A stretch of 64,000 bases of DNA. Origin: an uncultured Gemmatimonadota bacterium (GTDB taxonomy: Bacteria; Gemmatimonadota; Gemmatimonadetes; Longimicrobiales; Longimicrobiaceae). This document shows positions 34,848-41,734 of the stretch, in pieces. The position numbers were made by a program, and so were the translations under genes. The DNA lies in the NCBI GenBank assembly GCA_902805735.1, contig CADCTW010000217.1, positions 1 through 64,000 on the forward strand. Reading direction: 5' to 3'. Position 1 is the first letter of the stretch. Every line of letters starts with the position of its first letter. The notes under the pieces are model-generated. The model saw nothing but the letters and a program-made list of their open reading frames with translations, had not been told where the DNA came from and ran no database searches.

Positions 34848-34912
34848 AGCAGGAACCCCTGATCGCGAGGTCGGGAATCCTCCGCCTTGAGGCGTGAGGA
34901 AGAAGCCAAGGT
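34700..34912 (+). ncRNA. Probable omega (reRNA) scaffold at the TnpB right end
   Basis: In IS605 elements the guide RNA spans the 3' part of tnpB and the right end. Here that region ends with hairpin CCTCCGCC-TTGA-GGCGTGAGG (34879-34899), right for the 3' scaffold stem. The guide would be the bases just after the element end, about 34912 onward. Boundaries are inferred. Confidence 0.45.
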
Positions 34913-34942
34913 GTGTCCTCTCGGGTCGGAGACCGGAACCAG

Positions 34943-35179
34943 TCAGGCAGAGCCGTAGCGGAACGAGCGGAACGTCTGGTCGTCGCCGGTGTGGAAGCCC
35001 CACGCCTCCAGCTGCTCGATCTCCTGCAGCGTGAACTCGTCCGGGTCGGCCATCACGGTCAGCTCGTCGTGCTCGCAGTGCAGCGGGGAGGCGGGGTTGC
35101 TCTGCCCTCGGGAGAGCAGCGTCAGGGCCTGGATCAGGTTGGTCCAGGCGACGGGGGTCGTGTCGGTCTCGGTGTTCAT
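34943..35179 (-). CDS. Small acidic protein, unknown
   Basis: A 78-aa protein from ATG 35179. Contains AWTNLIQALTLLSRGQSNPA, CEHDELTVMADPDEFT and EIEQLEAWGFHTG. An alpha/beta fold is likely. First gene of the minus operon on this side of the TnpB element. Shine-Dalgarno GGAGACC upstream. Confidence 0.7.
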   Translation of the reverse strand: MNTETDTTPVAWTNLIQALTLLSRGQSNPASPLHCEHDELTVMADPDEFTLQEIEQLEAWGFHTGDDQTFRSFRYGSA

Positions 35180-35240
35180 GGCGGGTCTCCTCGGTTGGGT
35201 GGCTGGAGCGGGGCTGCTCAACAGCAAAGGGGGGCGGGAG

Positions 35241-35579
35241 TCAGAGGTCGTAGGCGACGAGCCGGCCGTCAGCGAGGTAGCCGACCTGGGCGCAGTCGAC
35301 GAACCCCGTCCAGCGGGGCAGCGCGTTGTACTCGTCGATGCTCTCGACAAACCGGACGATCTTCTCCATTACGAGCACCGCGTCGCCGCCGTCAGCAGGC
35401 CACTCGAACCAGCACGGCGCCAGCGGGACCTCGGTGCTCGTCCAGTTCGCCTCCCGGCTGTTGGCGATAAACCCTTCGTGGTTGAGGGCGACCTTGACGA
35501 CGTAGCCGTCCCCCCTGTCGTACACCGCGCGGGTGCGGGACTCGGCGATCAGGACGAGCTCGGCCAGGGCGGTCTGCAT
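35241..35579 (-). CDS. Kinase-like (N-lobe only) protein
   Basis: A 112-aa protein. Several strings look like the N-lobe of a protein kinase: YDRGDGYVVKVAL (Lys of VAIK), a following Glu (REANW), and a hinge-like AVLVMEKIVRFVE. No HRD or DFG motif follows, so it would be inactive, a pseudokinase-like fragment. Such truncated proteins occur in actinophages. By-eye assignment. Confidence 0.62.
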   Translation of the reverse strand: MQTALAELVLIAESRTRAVYDRGDGYVVKVALNHEGFIANSREANWTSTEVPLAPCWFEWPADGGDAVLVMEKIVRFVESIDEYNALPRWTGFVDCAQVGYLADGRLVAYDL

Positions 35580-35612
35580 GGCGGTTCCTTCGGTAGCGGG
35601 GGAGAGGGGAGG

Positions 35613-35825
35613 TCAGGGCTTGCGCGGCTTGGGAGCCTGGCCGGCTTCGAGCTCGGCCGCCCGCAGCATCGCCGCGAACTGGTTCGGGACGTGGAAGTCC
35701 AAGGAGTCCCACCACTGCAGGACGGCCTGACGCTCGCGCTCGGTGCTGTTGGGGTCGCGAAAGTCGCGGACGGAGGCGCGGAGGTCTTCGGCGAGCTGGC
35801 GGGCGTCGGTTGCTGTCTGTGTCAT
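35613..35825 (-). CDS. Small helical protein
   Basis: A 70-aa protein: ARQLAEDLRASVRDFRDPNS, RQAVLQWWDSLDFHVPNQFA, then a short basic Pro/Lys tail. Mostly helical. Unknown function. Confidence 0.68.
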   Translation of the reverse strand: MTQTATDARQLAEDLRASVRDFRDPNSTERERQAVLQWWDSLDFHVPNQFAAMLRAAELEAGQAPKPRKP

Positions 35826-35890
35826 GGCGGGTCCTTAAGACGAAGAGGGGGAGGGGCCCGGCCGGTGAGTAGCTGGCCGGGCGGAGGGCG

Positions 35891-36133
35891 TCAGGAGGAC
35901 GGTCGATTGCGCATGCCGGACGCCATGCCGAGCCGGACGAAGGGGATCGCGCCGGACTCAGAAGCGGCGCTCTGCTGCACCAGGTCCAGCACGTAGCGAC
36001 GGACGTCGGCGCGGATCGCTGCGGCGGCGTCCGCGCCGTAGGCGGCAGTCCACTCGTCGCGGTCGACCTCGACGGAGAGCGTGACCGAGACCTTCATGGT
36101 GCGGGCGGCGGGGGCGGTTGCTGTCTGCGGCAT
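35891..36133 (-). CDS. Small protein, unknown; first gene of minus operon
   Basis: An 80-aa protein. A beta strand (MKVSVTLSVEVDRDEW) is followed by a helix (ADAAAAIRADVRRYVLDLVQQ), a ribbon-helix-like or small dimerisation fold. A minus-strand promoter, TTGACC-N17-TACAGT, ends 6 nt before the ATG, so the mRNA is probably leaderless. Confidence 0.7.
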   Translation of the reverse strand: MPQTATAPAARTMKVSVTLSVEVDRDEWTAAYGADAAAAIRADVRRYVLDLVQQSAASESGAIPFVRLGMASGMRNRPSS

Positions 36134-36196
36134 GGGCCAACTGTATCTCGGATCGGCTATGCGGTCAACCGGTCATTCTGTGGTACGGTCAACCGC
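36134..36196. promoter_or_regulatory. Divergent promoter with repeated CGGTCAACCG
   Basis: Two identical 10-mers CGGTCAACCG at 36162-36171 and 36186-36195, 24 bp apart. The first carries the minus -35 TTGACC; the minus -10 is TACAGT (36140-36145), 17 bp away. The second overlaps the plus -10 TACGGT (36184-36189), 7 nt before ATG 36197. One repressor could control both directions. Confidence 0.65.
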
Positions 36197-36421
36197 ATGA
36201 CGCCAAGGAACTTGGACGAGTTGCGCGCCATGCCAGCCGGCCCCGAACGCATCGCCGCAGCCGACGCCTACATCGTCGCCCGACAGGAAGCCATCAAGGA
36301 GGCGCGCGCCATCCGCAACGCCGACGTCCGCCACCTCGTGGCCGAGCACGGCCTGGCCGCCACCGCTCGCATGACCGGGATGCCGCTGGCCACGGTGAAG
36401 TCCGTTCGGGGGCCGGCGTGA
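36197..36421 (+). CDS. Small HTH protein
   Basis: A 74-aa helical protein. C-terminal HTH-like sequence RHLVAEHGLAATARMTGMPL, then ATVKSVRG as recognition helix. N-terminal AADAYIVARQEAIKEARAIR helix. Appears leaderless (TACGGT 7 nt upstream). Probably a DNA-binding regulator; it couples to the GIY-YIG gene through a GTGA overlap. Confidence 0.7.
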   Translation: MTPRNLDELRAMPAGPERIAAADAYIVARQEAIKEARAIRNADVRHLVAEHGLAATARMTGMPLATVKSVRGPA

Positions 36422-37266
36422 CGGACGAAGCGGTTCGTCTGCGCCGCCGGTGCTGCCTCTATAGGCACTTCGATGCAGACGGTGTCCTGCTGTACGTCGG
36501 GATCAGCAGCGACCCGGGCCACCGCACCTTCGAGCACTCGGTAGGTGCTGGTCGACGTTGGGTGAACTACGCGTCGCGCATGGAAGGGGTGTGGTACGCC
36601 AGCACGGAAGCTGCGCGTGCGGCTGAGCTGATCGCCATCCGACATGAGGCGCCGGTCTTCAACAGCGCCAACCGCTCATCGCATGCGGAGAGCGAGGCGC
36701 GCAAGCGGGCCTACGAGCAGTCACACGTTCCGCTTGCCGTGCCGGGCGAGCATGTTCCGCCTCGCCTGACGCGCGCGGAAGCTACCGAAGCCGTGCGCCA
36801 GCAGATCCTTGCGCGTGATCTACCGCCTGGCGAGAAGATGACGCCGATACCGGCGCTTGCGGTCGAACTGGACATCGGCCATGAGCGTGCTCGTCTAGTG
36901 GTGGAAACACTGGTGAAGGAGGGCTGGCTGGAGAAGCCGCGGTTCCGTGGCCCATGCTTCGTGACTCGCACACTGCCGCCGGTCCCTCCGAGTGCGGAAC
37001 GCCTCGCAGTCTTGCGCGGAAGCGGCTACAAGCCAGCGCATGAGGTCATCGCAGAGCGGCTTCGAGCCCAGATCGAGTCGGGGCAACTAGCACCCGGAGA
37101 CCAGATCCCGTCGCTGAGTGAGCTGGCGAAGTCGGCGACGACCTCGATCAAGTCTGCACAGCTCGCCGTAGGTCTGCTGAGGGTCGATGGCTTGGTGGCG
37201 ACACGGAAGGGCCAGCGGACTCGCGTGCTCCCATCCGGCCGCGCAGCTCTCGAAGCCGCTAGCTAG
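36418..37266 (+). CDS. GIY-YIG nuclease fused to two GntR-type winged helices
   Basis: A 282-aa protein. GIY-YIG domain about 11-85: LYR at 14-16, YVG at 26-28, Arg36, catalytic-type Glu70 (ARAAELIAI), Asn82 (PVFNSAN). First GntR-like wHTH about 115-175 (AVELDIGHERARLVVETLVK), second about 200-275 (ERLRAQIESGQLAPGDQIPS). It may nick or cut at sites chosen by the wHTH domains, or be a regulator. All GIY-YIG core residues seem intact. Confidence 0.82.
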   Translation: MTDEAVRLRRRCCLYRHFDADGVLLYVGISSDPGHRTFEHSVGAGRRWVNYASRMEGVWYASTEAARAAELIAIRHEAPVFNSANRSSHAESEARKRAYEQSHVPLAVPGEHVPPRLTRAEATEAVRQQILARDLPPGEKMTPIPALAVELDIGHERARLVVETLVKEGWLEKPRFRGPCFVTRTLPPVPPSAERLAVLRGSGYKPAHEVIAERLRAQIESGQLAPGDQIPSLSELAKSATTSIKSAQLAVGLLRVDGLVATRKGQRTRVLPSGRAALEAAS

Positions 37267-37323
37267 CCCTCCCTCACCGTCAAGGTCGGCAGTAGACCGA
37301 AACACCCCGAAACGGAGACCGAG

Positions 37324-37521
37324 ATGAGCGACCTCATCGAGAACTGGCTCGTCACCCCCGGCCAGTGCCTGCTGTGCGGAGGACGCGGCGGCTACCCCTG
37401 TGGCCCCACAGGCACGATGACCTGCACGCGCTGCAAGGGCGACGGCCGCGACCCCGACCGCGGCACTGAGTGGTTCATGGAGCATGTGCTGCCCGTGCAG
37501 ATCGACGCAGCCCGGCAGTAG
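37324..37521 (+). CDS. Small zinc-ribbon protein
   Basis: A 65-aa protein with DnaJ-like knuckles CLLCGGRGGYPC and CTRCKGDGRD. Shine-Dalgarno ACGGAGA. Proteins like this are abundant in actinobacterial mobile elements; function unknown. Confidence 0.72.
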   Translation: MSDLIENWLVTPGQCLLCGGRGGYPCGPTGTMTCTRCKGDGRDPDRGTEWFMEHVLPVQIDAARQ

Positions 37522-37549
37522 ACCGAACCACCAACCGACAGGAGCCCCG

Positions 37550-37834
37550 ATGTCCGACGCGCCGCGCTTCAACGGCACCCGCCACGAGATCCCCGCCTCC
37601 CTTGCCCACTACGAGCCGGGATGGGGCGCCACTGGCGTGGACTACGACGCCATGTGGGAGAGCCGCCGCGACGGGTCTCATCTCGATGCGGAGCGGATGA
37701 GGACGCACGCCTACCTCGTCGCGTGGCATCAGATGCGGCTCAACATGCCCCGCGAGCACTGGTCAATCGAGGCGTGCGACGCCATCGCCGAATCCGTTCT
37801 CCGCACGGTGCGCGACTGGATCGAAGCGCCGTAG
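37550..37834 (+). CDS. Small protein, unknown
   Basis: A 94-aa protein from ATG 37550 with Shine-Dalgarno CAGGAG. Contains RHEIPASLAHYEPGWGATG and helices AYLVAWHQMRLNMPREHWSI, CDAIAESVLRTVRDWIEAP. No family recognised. Confidence 0.68.
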   Translation: MSDAPRFNGTRHEIPASLAHYEPGWGATGVDYDAMWESRRDGSHLDAERMRTHAYLVAWHQMRLNMPREHWSIEACDAIAESVLRTVRDWIEAP

Positions 37835-37885
37835 CCGACCTCCGCCCCCGTCTCTCCCCCTGCCCGTACTGAGAGGATCGAACCC

Positions 37886-38113
37886 ATGACCGACCGCCAC
37901 TCTGGCTACGTGATCACCCTGGACCACGACATCCGGGAGGACGACGCCGAACGCATCATCACTGCCCTGCGACAGATCCGGGGTGTGGTCGACGTCCGAC
38001 CCGTCGTCGCTGACGGGATCGAGCAGCACATAGCCGAGTCCCGGGTTCGGGTGGAGATCGCCGAGCACGTCCAGAAGCTGTGGCAGGCCGTGCTGAACCC
38101 GGACAAGCGCTAG
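37886..38113 (+). CDS. Small ferredoxin-like fold protein
   Basis: A 75-aa protein: a beta-alpha-beta pattern (YVITLDHDIREDDAERIITA, LRQIRGVVDVRPV), then a C-terminal helix (ARVEIAEHV-type). It resembles small alpha/beta proteins of phage accessory regions. Unknown function. Confidence 0.7.
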   Translation: MTDRHSGYVITLDHDIREDDAERIITALRQIRGVVDVRPVVADGIEQHIAESRVRVEIAEHVQKLWQAVLNPDKR

Positions 38114-38170
38114 CCGCGACCCGCCCGCATCTGCGCCTCGATCCGAGCTGGTCCGGGGGACACTGGTGGT

Positions 38171-38725
38171 ATGCCGTTCGTGCCCGAGGACGCCCGCCCC
38201 GCTGTCCGCCCGGTGGATGACCGCCGGTGGGTGTTGCTGGAGGATCTGGTGTACCGGGGAGCGGTGGACGCGTGGACGGTTCCGGCCGGATTCCTGACGG
38301 ACTTCGCGTCGGTTCCGCCCGGACTGACTTGGCTGGTGCCGACCACGGGCCGCTACACCCCCGCAGCCGTCGTCCACGACTACCTGCTTGTGGAGGCCCT
38401 GCCCGCCGGTCAGATCTCGGCACGGGACGCAGATGGCGTCTTTCGGCGCATCCTCAGAGAGCTGGAGGTGCCGACCGTGAGACGTTGGATCATGTGGGTC
38501 GGGGTCCGCTGGGGCGCAGCGGCGAAGCCAGCCCGCCGGCCCGGGTGGTGTCGCGACGCCCCCACCGTCATCGCCCTCACCCTGCTCGCGCTGCCGTTCC
38601 TCACGCCCGGTCTGATCGCCGCCACCCTCGGGTGGGGCGCCTACCGGGTCGCCGAACTCGCCGCCGCAGCGCTCACCCGGCGACGCTCAGGGCTTCTCCT
38701 GCCGCGCCCGGCTCGTCGCTCGTAG
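38171..38725 (+). CDS. DUF1353-like protein with C-terminal membrane helices
   Basis: A 184-aa protein. Residues 1-105 match DUF1353: YRGAVDAWTVPAGFLTDFAS, VPTTGRYTPAAVVHDYLL, FRRILRELEVPTVRRWIMW. Residues 135-168 hold one or two TM stretches (TVIALTLLALPFLTPGLIAA). The family is found in phages and has no known function. The stop overlaps the convergent GntR-HD gene by 39 bp. Confidence 0.8.
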   Translation: MPFVPEDARPAVRPVDDRRWVLLEDLVYRGAVDAWTVPAGFLTDFASVPPGLTWLVPTTGRYTPAAVVHDYLLVEALPAGQISARDADGVFRRILRELEVPTVRRWIMWVGVRWGAAAKPARRPGWCRDAPTVIALTLLALPFLTPGLIAATLGWGAYRVAELAAAALTRRRSGLLLPRPARRS

Positions 38726-39625
38726 CTCGTGGTAGCTCGACGCGAACGTTGACCACCAGGCGTGCGGGTCGCCGGCCACGATCGCCTGCGCGAGCTGCTT
38801 CCCCGCCTCGGTGCGAAGATCCTCGATCGACGTATCGGACCACGCCTGCGTGGCGTAGCCCTGCATGGCGTACTCGCGGGCCTGCAGCAGCGTCTCGATC
38901 CTGTCGGCGTCCTTCGCCACCTTCGCCTCGACCGTCTTCTTGGCCTCGTACTCGGCGGTGAGCCCCTGCAGCAGCTCCGCGACCTCGCTGGGCATCGTCG
39001 ATGCCTGGTCCCTCGTCACGGCTTCCGGCTTGCGGGTTTCCACGTAGCTGCGGCCGACGGACGGGATGTCCCCGATACGGGTCTCGTGGACGTCGTGCAT
39101 GAGGCACAACGCCGCGACCCGGCCGGGGTCGACGCCCTCGATGGCGGCGAGGGTGACACCGATGAGACCGACGCGGAACGAGTGGTCGGCGACGGACTCG
39201 GGGCGGGGGATGGCGAGCAGGAGCCAGCCGGCGCGGGGGAGGTTCTTGAGGTGCCCGGCCTCGTGCAGGAACGTGGCCACGCCATGCAGGGGGTGCGGCT
39301 CGCCGTTCTCTGCGGCAGGGATGCGGGCGCGGGCGTTGACGTAGGCGCCGCTGCCGGTGATCGAGCGGATGAAGCCTTCGTCCTGGAGCAGGCGGATGGC
39401 GTTGCCGATCGTTGGGCGGACGACGCCGAAGAACTTGGCGAGTTCCTGCTGTGTCGGCAGCTTGGTGCCTGGCTCGAACTCCCCGGACAGGATCGCCGCT
39501 CGGATGGACGCCGCGATCTTGACGTAGCGCTTGCGCGGGTCCTCTGGATCAACAGGCTGCATGGCCGCAGACCATAGCTGCCTAAGCGAATCCCGGTCGA
39601 CGGCCGCCCTGTTGACAATACGCAT
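38687..39625 (-). CDS. GntR-type regulator fused to an HD (YfbR-like) domain
   Basis: 312 aa from ATG 39625. N-terminal GntR wHTH about 33-96 (YVKIAASIRAAILSGEFEPG, TKLPTQQELAKFFGVVRPTI). HD domain about 110-310 with H148 (ADHSFRVGLIG), H177-D178 (LMHDVHE) and GDIPSVG, close to 5'-deoxynucleotidase YfbR/HDDC2. It appears leaderless (TACGAT 6 nt upstream) and is divergent to the transfer operon, like KorSA-type GntR repressors of AICEs. Ligand might be a nucleotide (inference). Confidence 0.85.
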   Translation of the reverse strand: MRIVNRAAVDRDSLRQLWSAAMQPVDPEDPRKRYVKIAASIRAAILSGEFEPGTKLPTQQELAKFFGVVRPTIGNAIRLLQDEGFIRSITGSGAYVNARARIPAAENGEPHPLHGVATFLHEAGHLKNLPRAGWLLLAIPRPESVADHSFRVGLIGVTLAAIEGVDPGRVAALCLMHDVHETRIGDIPSVGRSYVETRKPEAVTRDQASTMPSEVAELLQGLTAEYEAKKTVEAKVAKDADRIETLLQAREYAMQGYATQAWSDTSIEDLRTEAGKQLAQAIVAGDPHAWWSTFASSYHELRATSRARQEKP

Positions 39626-39668
39626 GCTCCGATCGTATCGTAGAGTGTGCACATCAACAACGTGCACA
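39612..39668. promoter_or_regulatory. Face-to-face promoters with inverted repeat operator
   Basis: Plus: TTGACA (39612-39617) N18 TATCGT (39636-39641). Minus: TTGTTG N17 TACGAT ending 6 nt before ATG 39625. Inverted repeat TGTGCAC-N9-GTGCACA at 39646-39668 spans the plus start site and the minus -35. Likely operator for the adjacent GntR protein. Confidence 0.7.
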
Positions 39669-39754
39669 GACGGAACCGCCTACACCGACTTCTCGCCCAC
39701 TCGCAGTGCCTCACCACCTGCGGGTGGGCGGGCAACCACCACAAGGAGCACCTG

Positions 39755-39916
39755 ATGGGCAAGCCCGAACGCCGCGCCTTCAAGACCGAGCTGGAGAAGC
39801 TCTCCAAGTACGCCGAGGAGACCGACGAGGAGCTGGCCCAGAACGCCCGCACCGCAGAGGCCGAGAAGAACGTCAACTTCCTGGAGAACCTCTGGGTCCG
39901 GGCGCAGGTCGACTGA
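39755..39916 (+). CDS. Small charged helical protein
   Basis: 53 aa from ATG 39755 with Shine-Dalgarno AAGGAG. KTELEKLSKYAEETDEELAQ is coiled-coil-like. First gene of the transfer-like operon. Unknown function. Confidence 0.7.
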   Translation: MGKPERRAFKTELEKLSKYAEETDEELAQNARTAEAEKNVNFLENLWVRAQVD

Positions 39917-40089
39917 TGCCCGGATGGCTGAGGCGGCTCGCCGACGACTCGACCAAGCCCGACACCTGCATCGACTGTGGCGCCGGCATCACGATCTCGG
40001 CCAGCAGCTGGGAGGGCATGTCGCGCTGCAACGACTGCAACTTGATCGCCATGAACATGACGGCGCCCCGCGAGAAGGGCCGCAAGTGA
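39916..40089 (+). CDS. 57-aa zinc-finger protein
   Basis: ATG overlapping the previous TGA. CIDCGAGITISASSWEGMSR followed by CNDC, a four-Cys zinc finger. Basic C-terminus. Probably a small nucleic-acid-binding protein. Confidence 0.7.
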   Translation: MPGWLRRLADDSTKPDTCIDCGAGITISASSWEGMSRCNDCNLIAMNMTAPREKGRK

Positions 40090-40178
40090 TGTCCGCGCAC
40101 ACCTGCGACTGCTCGTGGCCGTACTGCGCCACCTGCCAGGAGTACATCCAGCCCGCCCAGCAGAACGGAGACCGGTGA
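40089..40178 (+). CDS. 29-aa Cys-rich peptide
   Basis: TGATG-coupled at both ends. MSAHTCDCSWPYCATCQEYI with four Cys; could bind zinc. Too small for family assignment, but framing on both sides supports translation. Confidence 0.58.
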   Translation: MSAHTCDCSWPYCATCQEYIQPAQQNGDR

Positions 40179-40279
40179 TGAGCTGCCCTCACGACGAAAG
40201 GGTGAGCGACACCTACGGCCCGCAGGGCGAGGTACTGACGTGGCGCTGCGTCGACTGCGGGGCGGTGCTCACGCGATGA
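40178..40279 (+). CDS. 33-aa zinc-knuckle peptide
   Basis: TGATG overlap upstream, ATGA overlap downstream. CPHDERVSD, then RCVDCGAVLTR at the C-terminus, a half zinc ribbon. Part of a run of tiny Cys proteins before the membrane genes. Confidence 0.6.
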   Translation: MSCPHDERVSDTYGPQGEVLTWRCVDCGAVLTR

Positions 40280-40524
40280 GGGTTGATCGTCGCCAGCCCC
40301 ACCGCCACTCCCGGTCGGCTGGCAAGCGAGAGGTGTGCGCCGCCCTCGCCGTGGGCCTTGTCGTCCTGGTCGCTGTGCTGGTGCTGATCGGCATGGACCT
40401 CATCGACGCCGTGATCTGGGTGCTGGGGGCGGTGGTGGTCGTGTGCGGCGTCGCCCTGATCGTGGTGGCGTGCATGGCGCTGTACTCCCGCCTCACCCGA
40501 CGCGGCAGGGGAGACGGGCCGTGA
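40276..40524 (+). CDS. Small two-TM protein, SpdB-like
   Basis: An 82-aa protein. TMs about 17-38 (VCAALAVGLVVLVAVLVLIG) and 44-66 (AVIWVLGAVVVVCGVALIVV), basic ends. Position before a DUF2637 gene and an FtsK-like gene resembles Spd spread proteins in Streptomyces plasmids. Confidence 0.68.
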   Translation: MRVDRRQPHRHSRSAGKREVCAALAVGLVVLVAVLVLIGMDLIDAVIWVLGAVVVVCGVALIVVACMALYSRLTRRGRGDGP

Positions 40525-40775
40525 TCGCCGTGCTGGTGGTCGCAGCCGTGTCCGCCGCTGGCTGGGCCACGTCCGGATGGCTGCCGTGGCTGGCATTCGT
40601 GCTGTCCCAGGTCCCCGCCGCTGTCGTGGTCGGGGCGCTGCTCTGGCACCTCGCCGACCGCATCCCGTGGGACGTCCGGCCCATCCGCTCCTACCGACCC
40701 GAGCCCATCCCGGTGGTGGAGCCGGAGCTGGCCCCGACCCGACTGGACGACTACCGCGCCCGCAAGGCCGCTTGA
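40521..40775 (+). CDS. Small membrane protein, SpdB-like
   Basis: An 84-aa protein, GTGA overlap with the upstream gene. TMs about 2-18 (IAVLVVAAVSAAGWATS) and 23-45 (LAFVLSQVPAAVVVGALLWH), then a Pro/Arg-rich tail. Likely in the same membrane complex as its neighbours. Confidence 0.66.
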   Translation: MIAVLVVAAVSAAGWATSGWLPWLAFVLSQVPAAVVVGALLWHLADRIPWDVRPIRSYRPEPIPVVEPELAPTRLDDYRARKAA

Positions 40776-40789
40776 GAAAGGGACGTGTC

Positions 40790-41734
40790 GTGCTGATGCG
40801 AGGACCGCAGAGCAGGGCCGGGTGGCGGGTGTGGCTGCCCGCCCTGCTCGTCGCTGCAAGCGCCGTGGCCGCCACCGCCCACGGGATCTACGAGGTGGCC
40901 ATCGCCTCCCGGGTCCCGTGGGGGGTGGCGTTGCTCTACCCCCTCATCACCGACGGGCTGGCATTGGTGGCCTACGCCTCCACCCACCGCCTCCGCGGAT
41001 GGGCCGCCGGCTACGCATGGCTGGTGACCATCCTCGCCGCCGGGCTGTCCGGGCTGGCACAGGCCGCCTACCTCGCCTCGGAGCCGCTGGTTGCCAGCCA
41101 GGAGATCCGGTTCGGCGTGGGGGCGTGGCCAGCGGTGGCGGCGGCCATCGTGGCTCACCTGCTGTACCTCCTCGCCCGCCCGCCAGCTCGCCAGCAGAAG
41201 GTGGCTGATTCGCCAGCCACCCCCGCCGCCACACTGGCACCTGCCACCACTGCCACCCCCGTGGCGCCACCCGCCACCCGACCTGTCACACCGGCCAGGC
41301 TGACATCCGCCACCCCCCTGGCAAACGGACCCGGACCGTGGGCGCCACGCAAGGTGGCAGAGCCGGTGGCGGAACGCCACACCACATCACCAGCCAGCCA
41401 GCCACCCGCCACCCGGGTCGCCAGCCAGCGCCCTGCCGCCCTCCGCCAGTCGTCAGCCACCACGGTGACCGCCAGCGCTGCCATGGGTGGCGCCAACGCC
41501 AGCCAGTCCGAGACGGACGTGGAGAAGGCCACCCGCCTCATCGCCAGCGATACCGGGCGCCCCACCCTGGCCCGCGAGCTGGACATCGAGCCCCACCACG
41601 CCCGCGCCCTCCTCGACGACGCCAAGGCGGGCGTGCTGGACGACCCAAAGGACCTCGCGGAGCGGCTGTCCCGCTACCAGGAGGCCGCCCGCGCCGCCCG
41701 TGCCCGCAAGCAGAAGGAGGCTGTGTCGGCATGA
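40790..41734 (+). CDS. DUF2637-like membrane protein with C-terminal HTH-like end
   Basis: 314 aa from GTG 40790 (Shine-Dalgarno AAGGGA). About four TMs in 1-125: WLPALLVAASAVAATAHGIY, GVALLYPLITDGLALVAYAS, AAGYAWLVTILAAGLSGLAQ, WPAVAAAIVAHLLYLLA. This matches DUF2637 of Streptomyces conjugative elements. Residues 135-250 are an Ala/Pro/Thr linker packed with repeated GCCACC/GGTGGC DNA. The C-terminus (ATRLIASDTGRPTLARELDI) looks like a wHTH. Confidence 0.82.
   Translation: MLMRGPQSRAGWRVWLPALLVAASAVAATAHGIYEVAIASRVPWGVALLYPLITDGLALVAYASTHRLRGWAAGYAWLVTILAAGLSGLAQAAYLASEPLVASQEIRFGVGAWPAVAAAIVAHLLYLLARPPARQQKVADSPATPAATLAPATTATPVAPPATRPVTPARLTSATPLANGPGPWAPRKVAEPVAERHTTSPASQPPATRVASQRPAALRQSSATTVTASAAMGGANASQSETDVEKATRLIASDTGRPTLARELDIEPHHARALLDDAKAGVLDDPKDLAERLSRYQEAARAARARKQKEAVSA

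Larger units (their letters stand above)
33653..34912 (+). mobile_element. IS200/IS605-type element carrying only tnpB (bounds approximate)
   Basis: A plus-strand tnpB gene lies alone in a minus-strand operon, between the Shine-Dalgarno of the 33471-33641 gene and the 3' end of the 34943-35179 gene. The right end has a hairpin at 34879-34899 with a single bulged T, typical of IS605-family right ends. The left end is very short: imperfect stem TCACA...TGTGA at 33654-33678. No tnpA is present. Exact ends cannot be fixed without an empty site. Confidence 0.68.

Noticed and set aside
35241-36133. A toxin-antitoxin pair among the small minus-strand genes
   Set aside because: No recognised toxin fold or antitoxin HTH; spacing and order give no support.
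37324-37521. A DnaJ-type chaperone gene
   Set aside because: Only zinc knuckles are present; no J domain.
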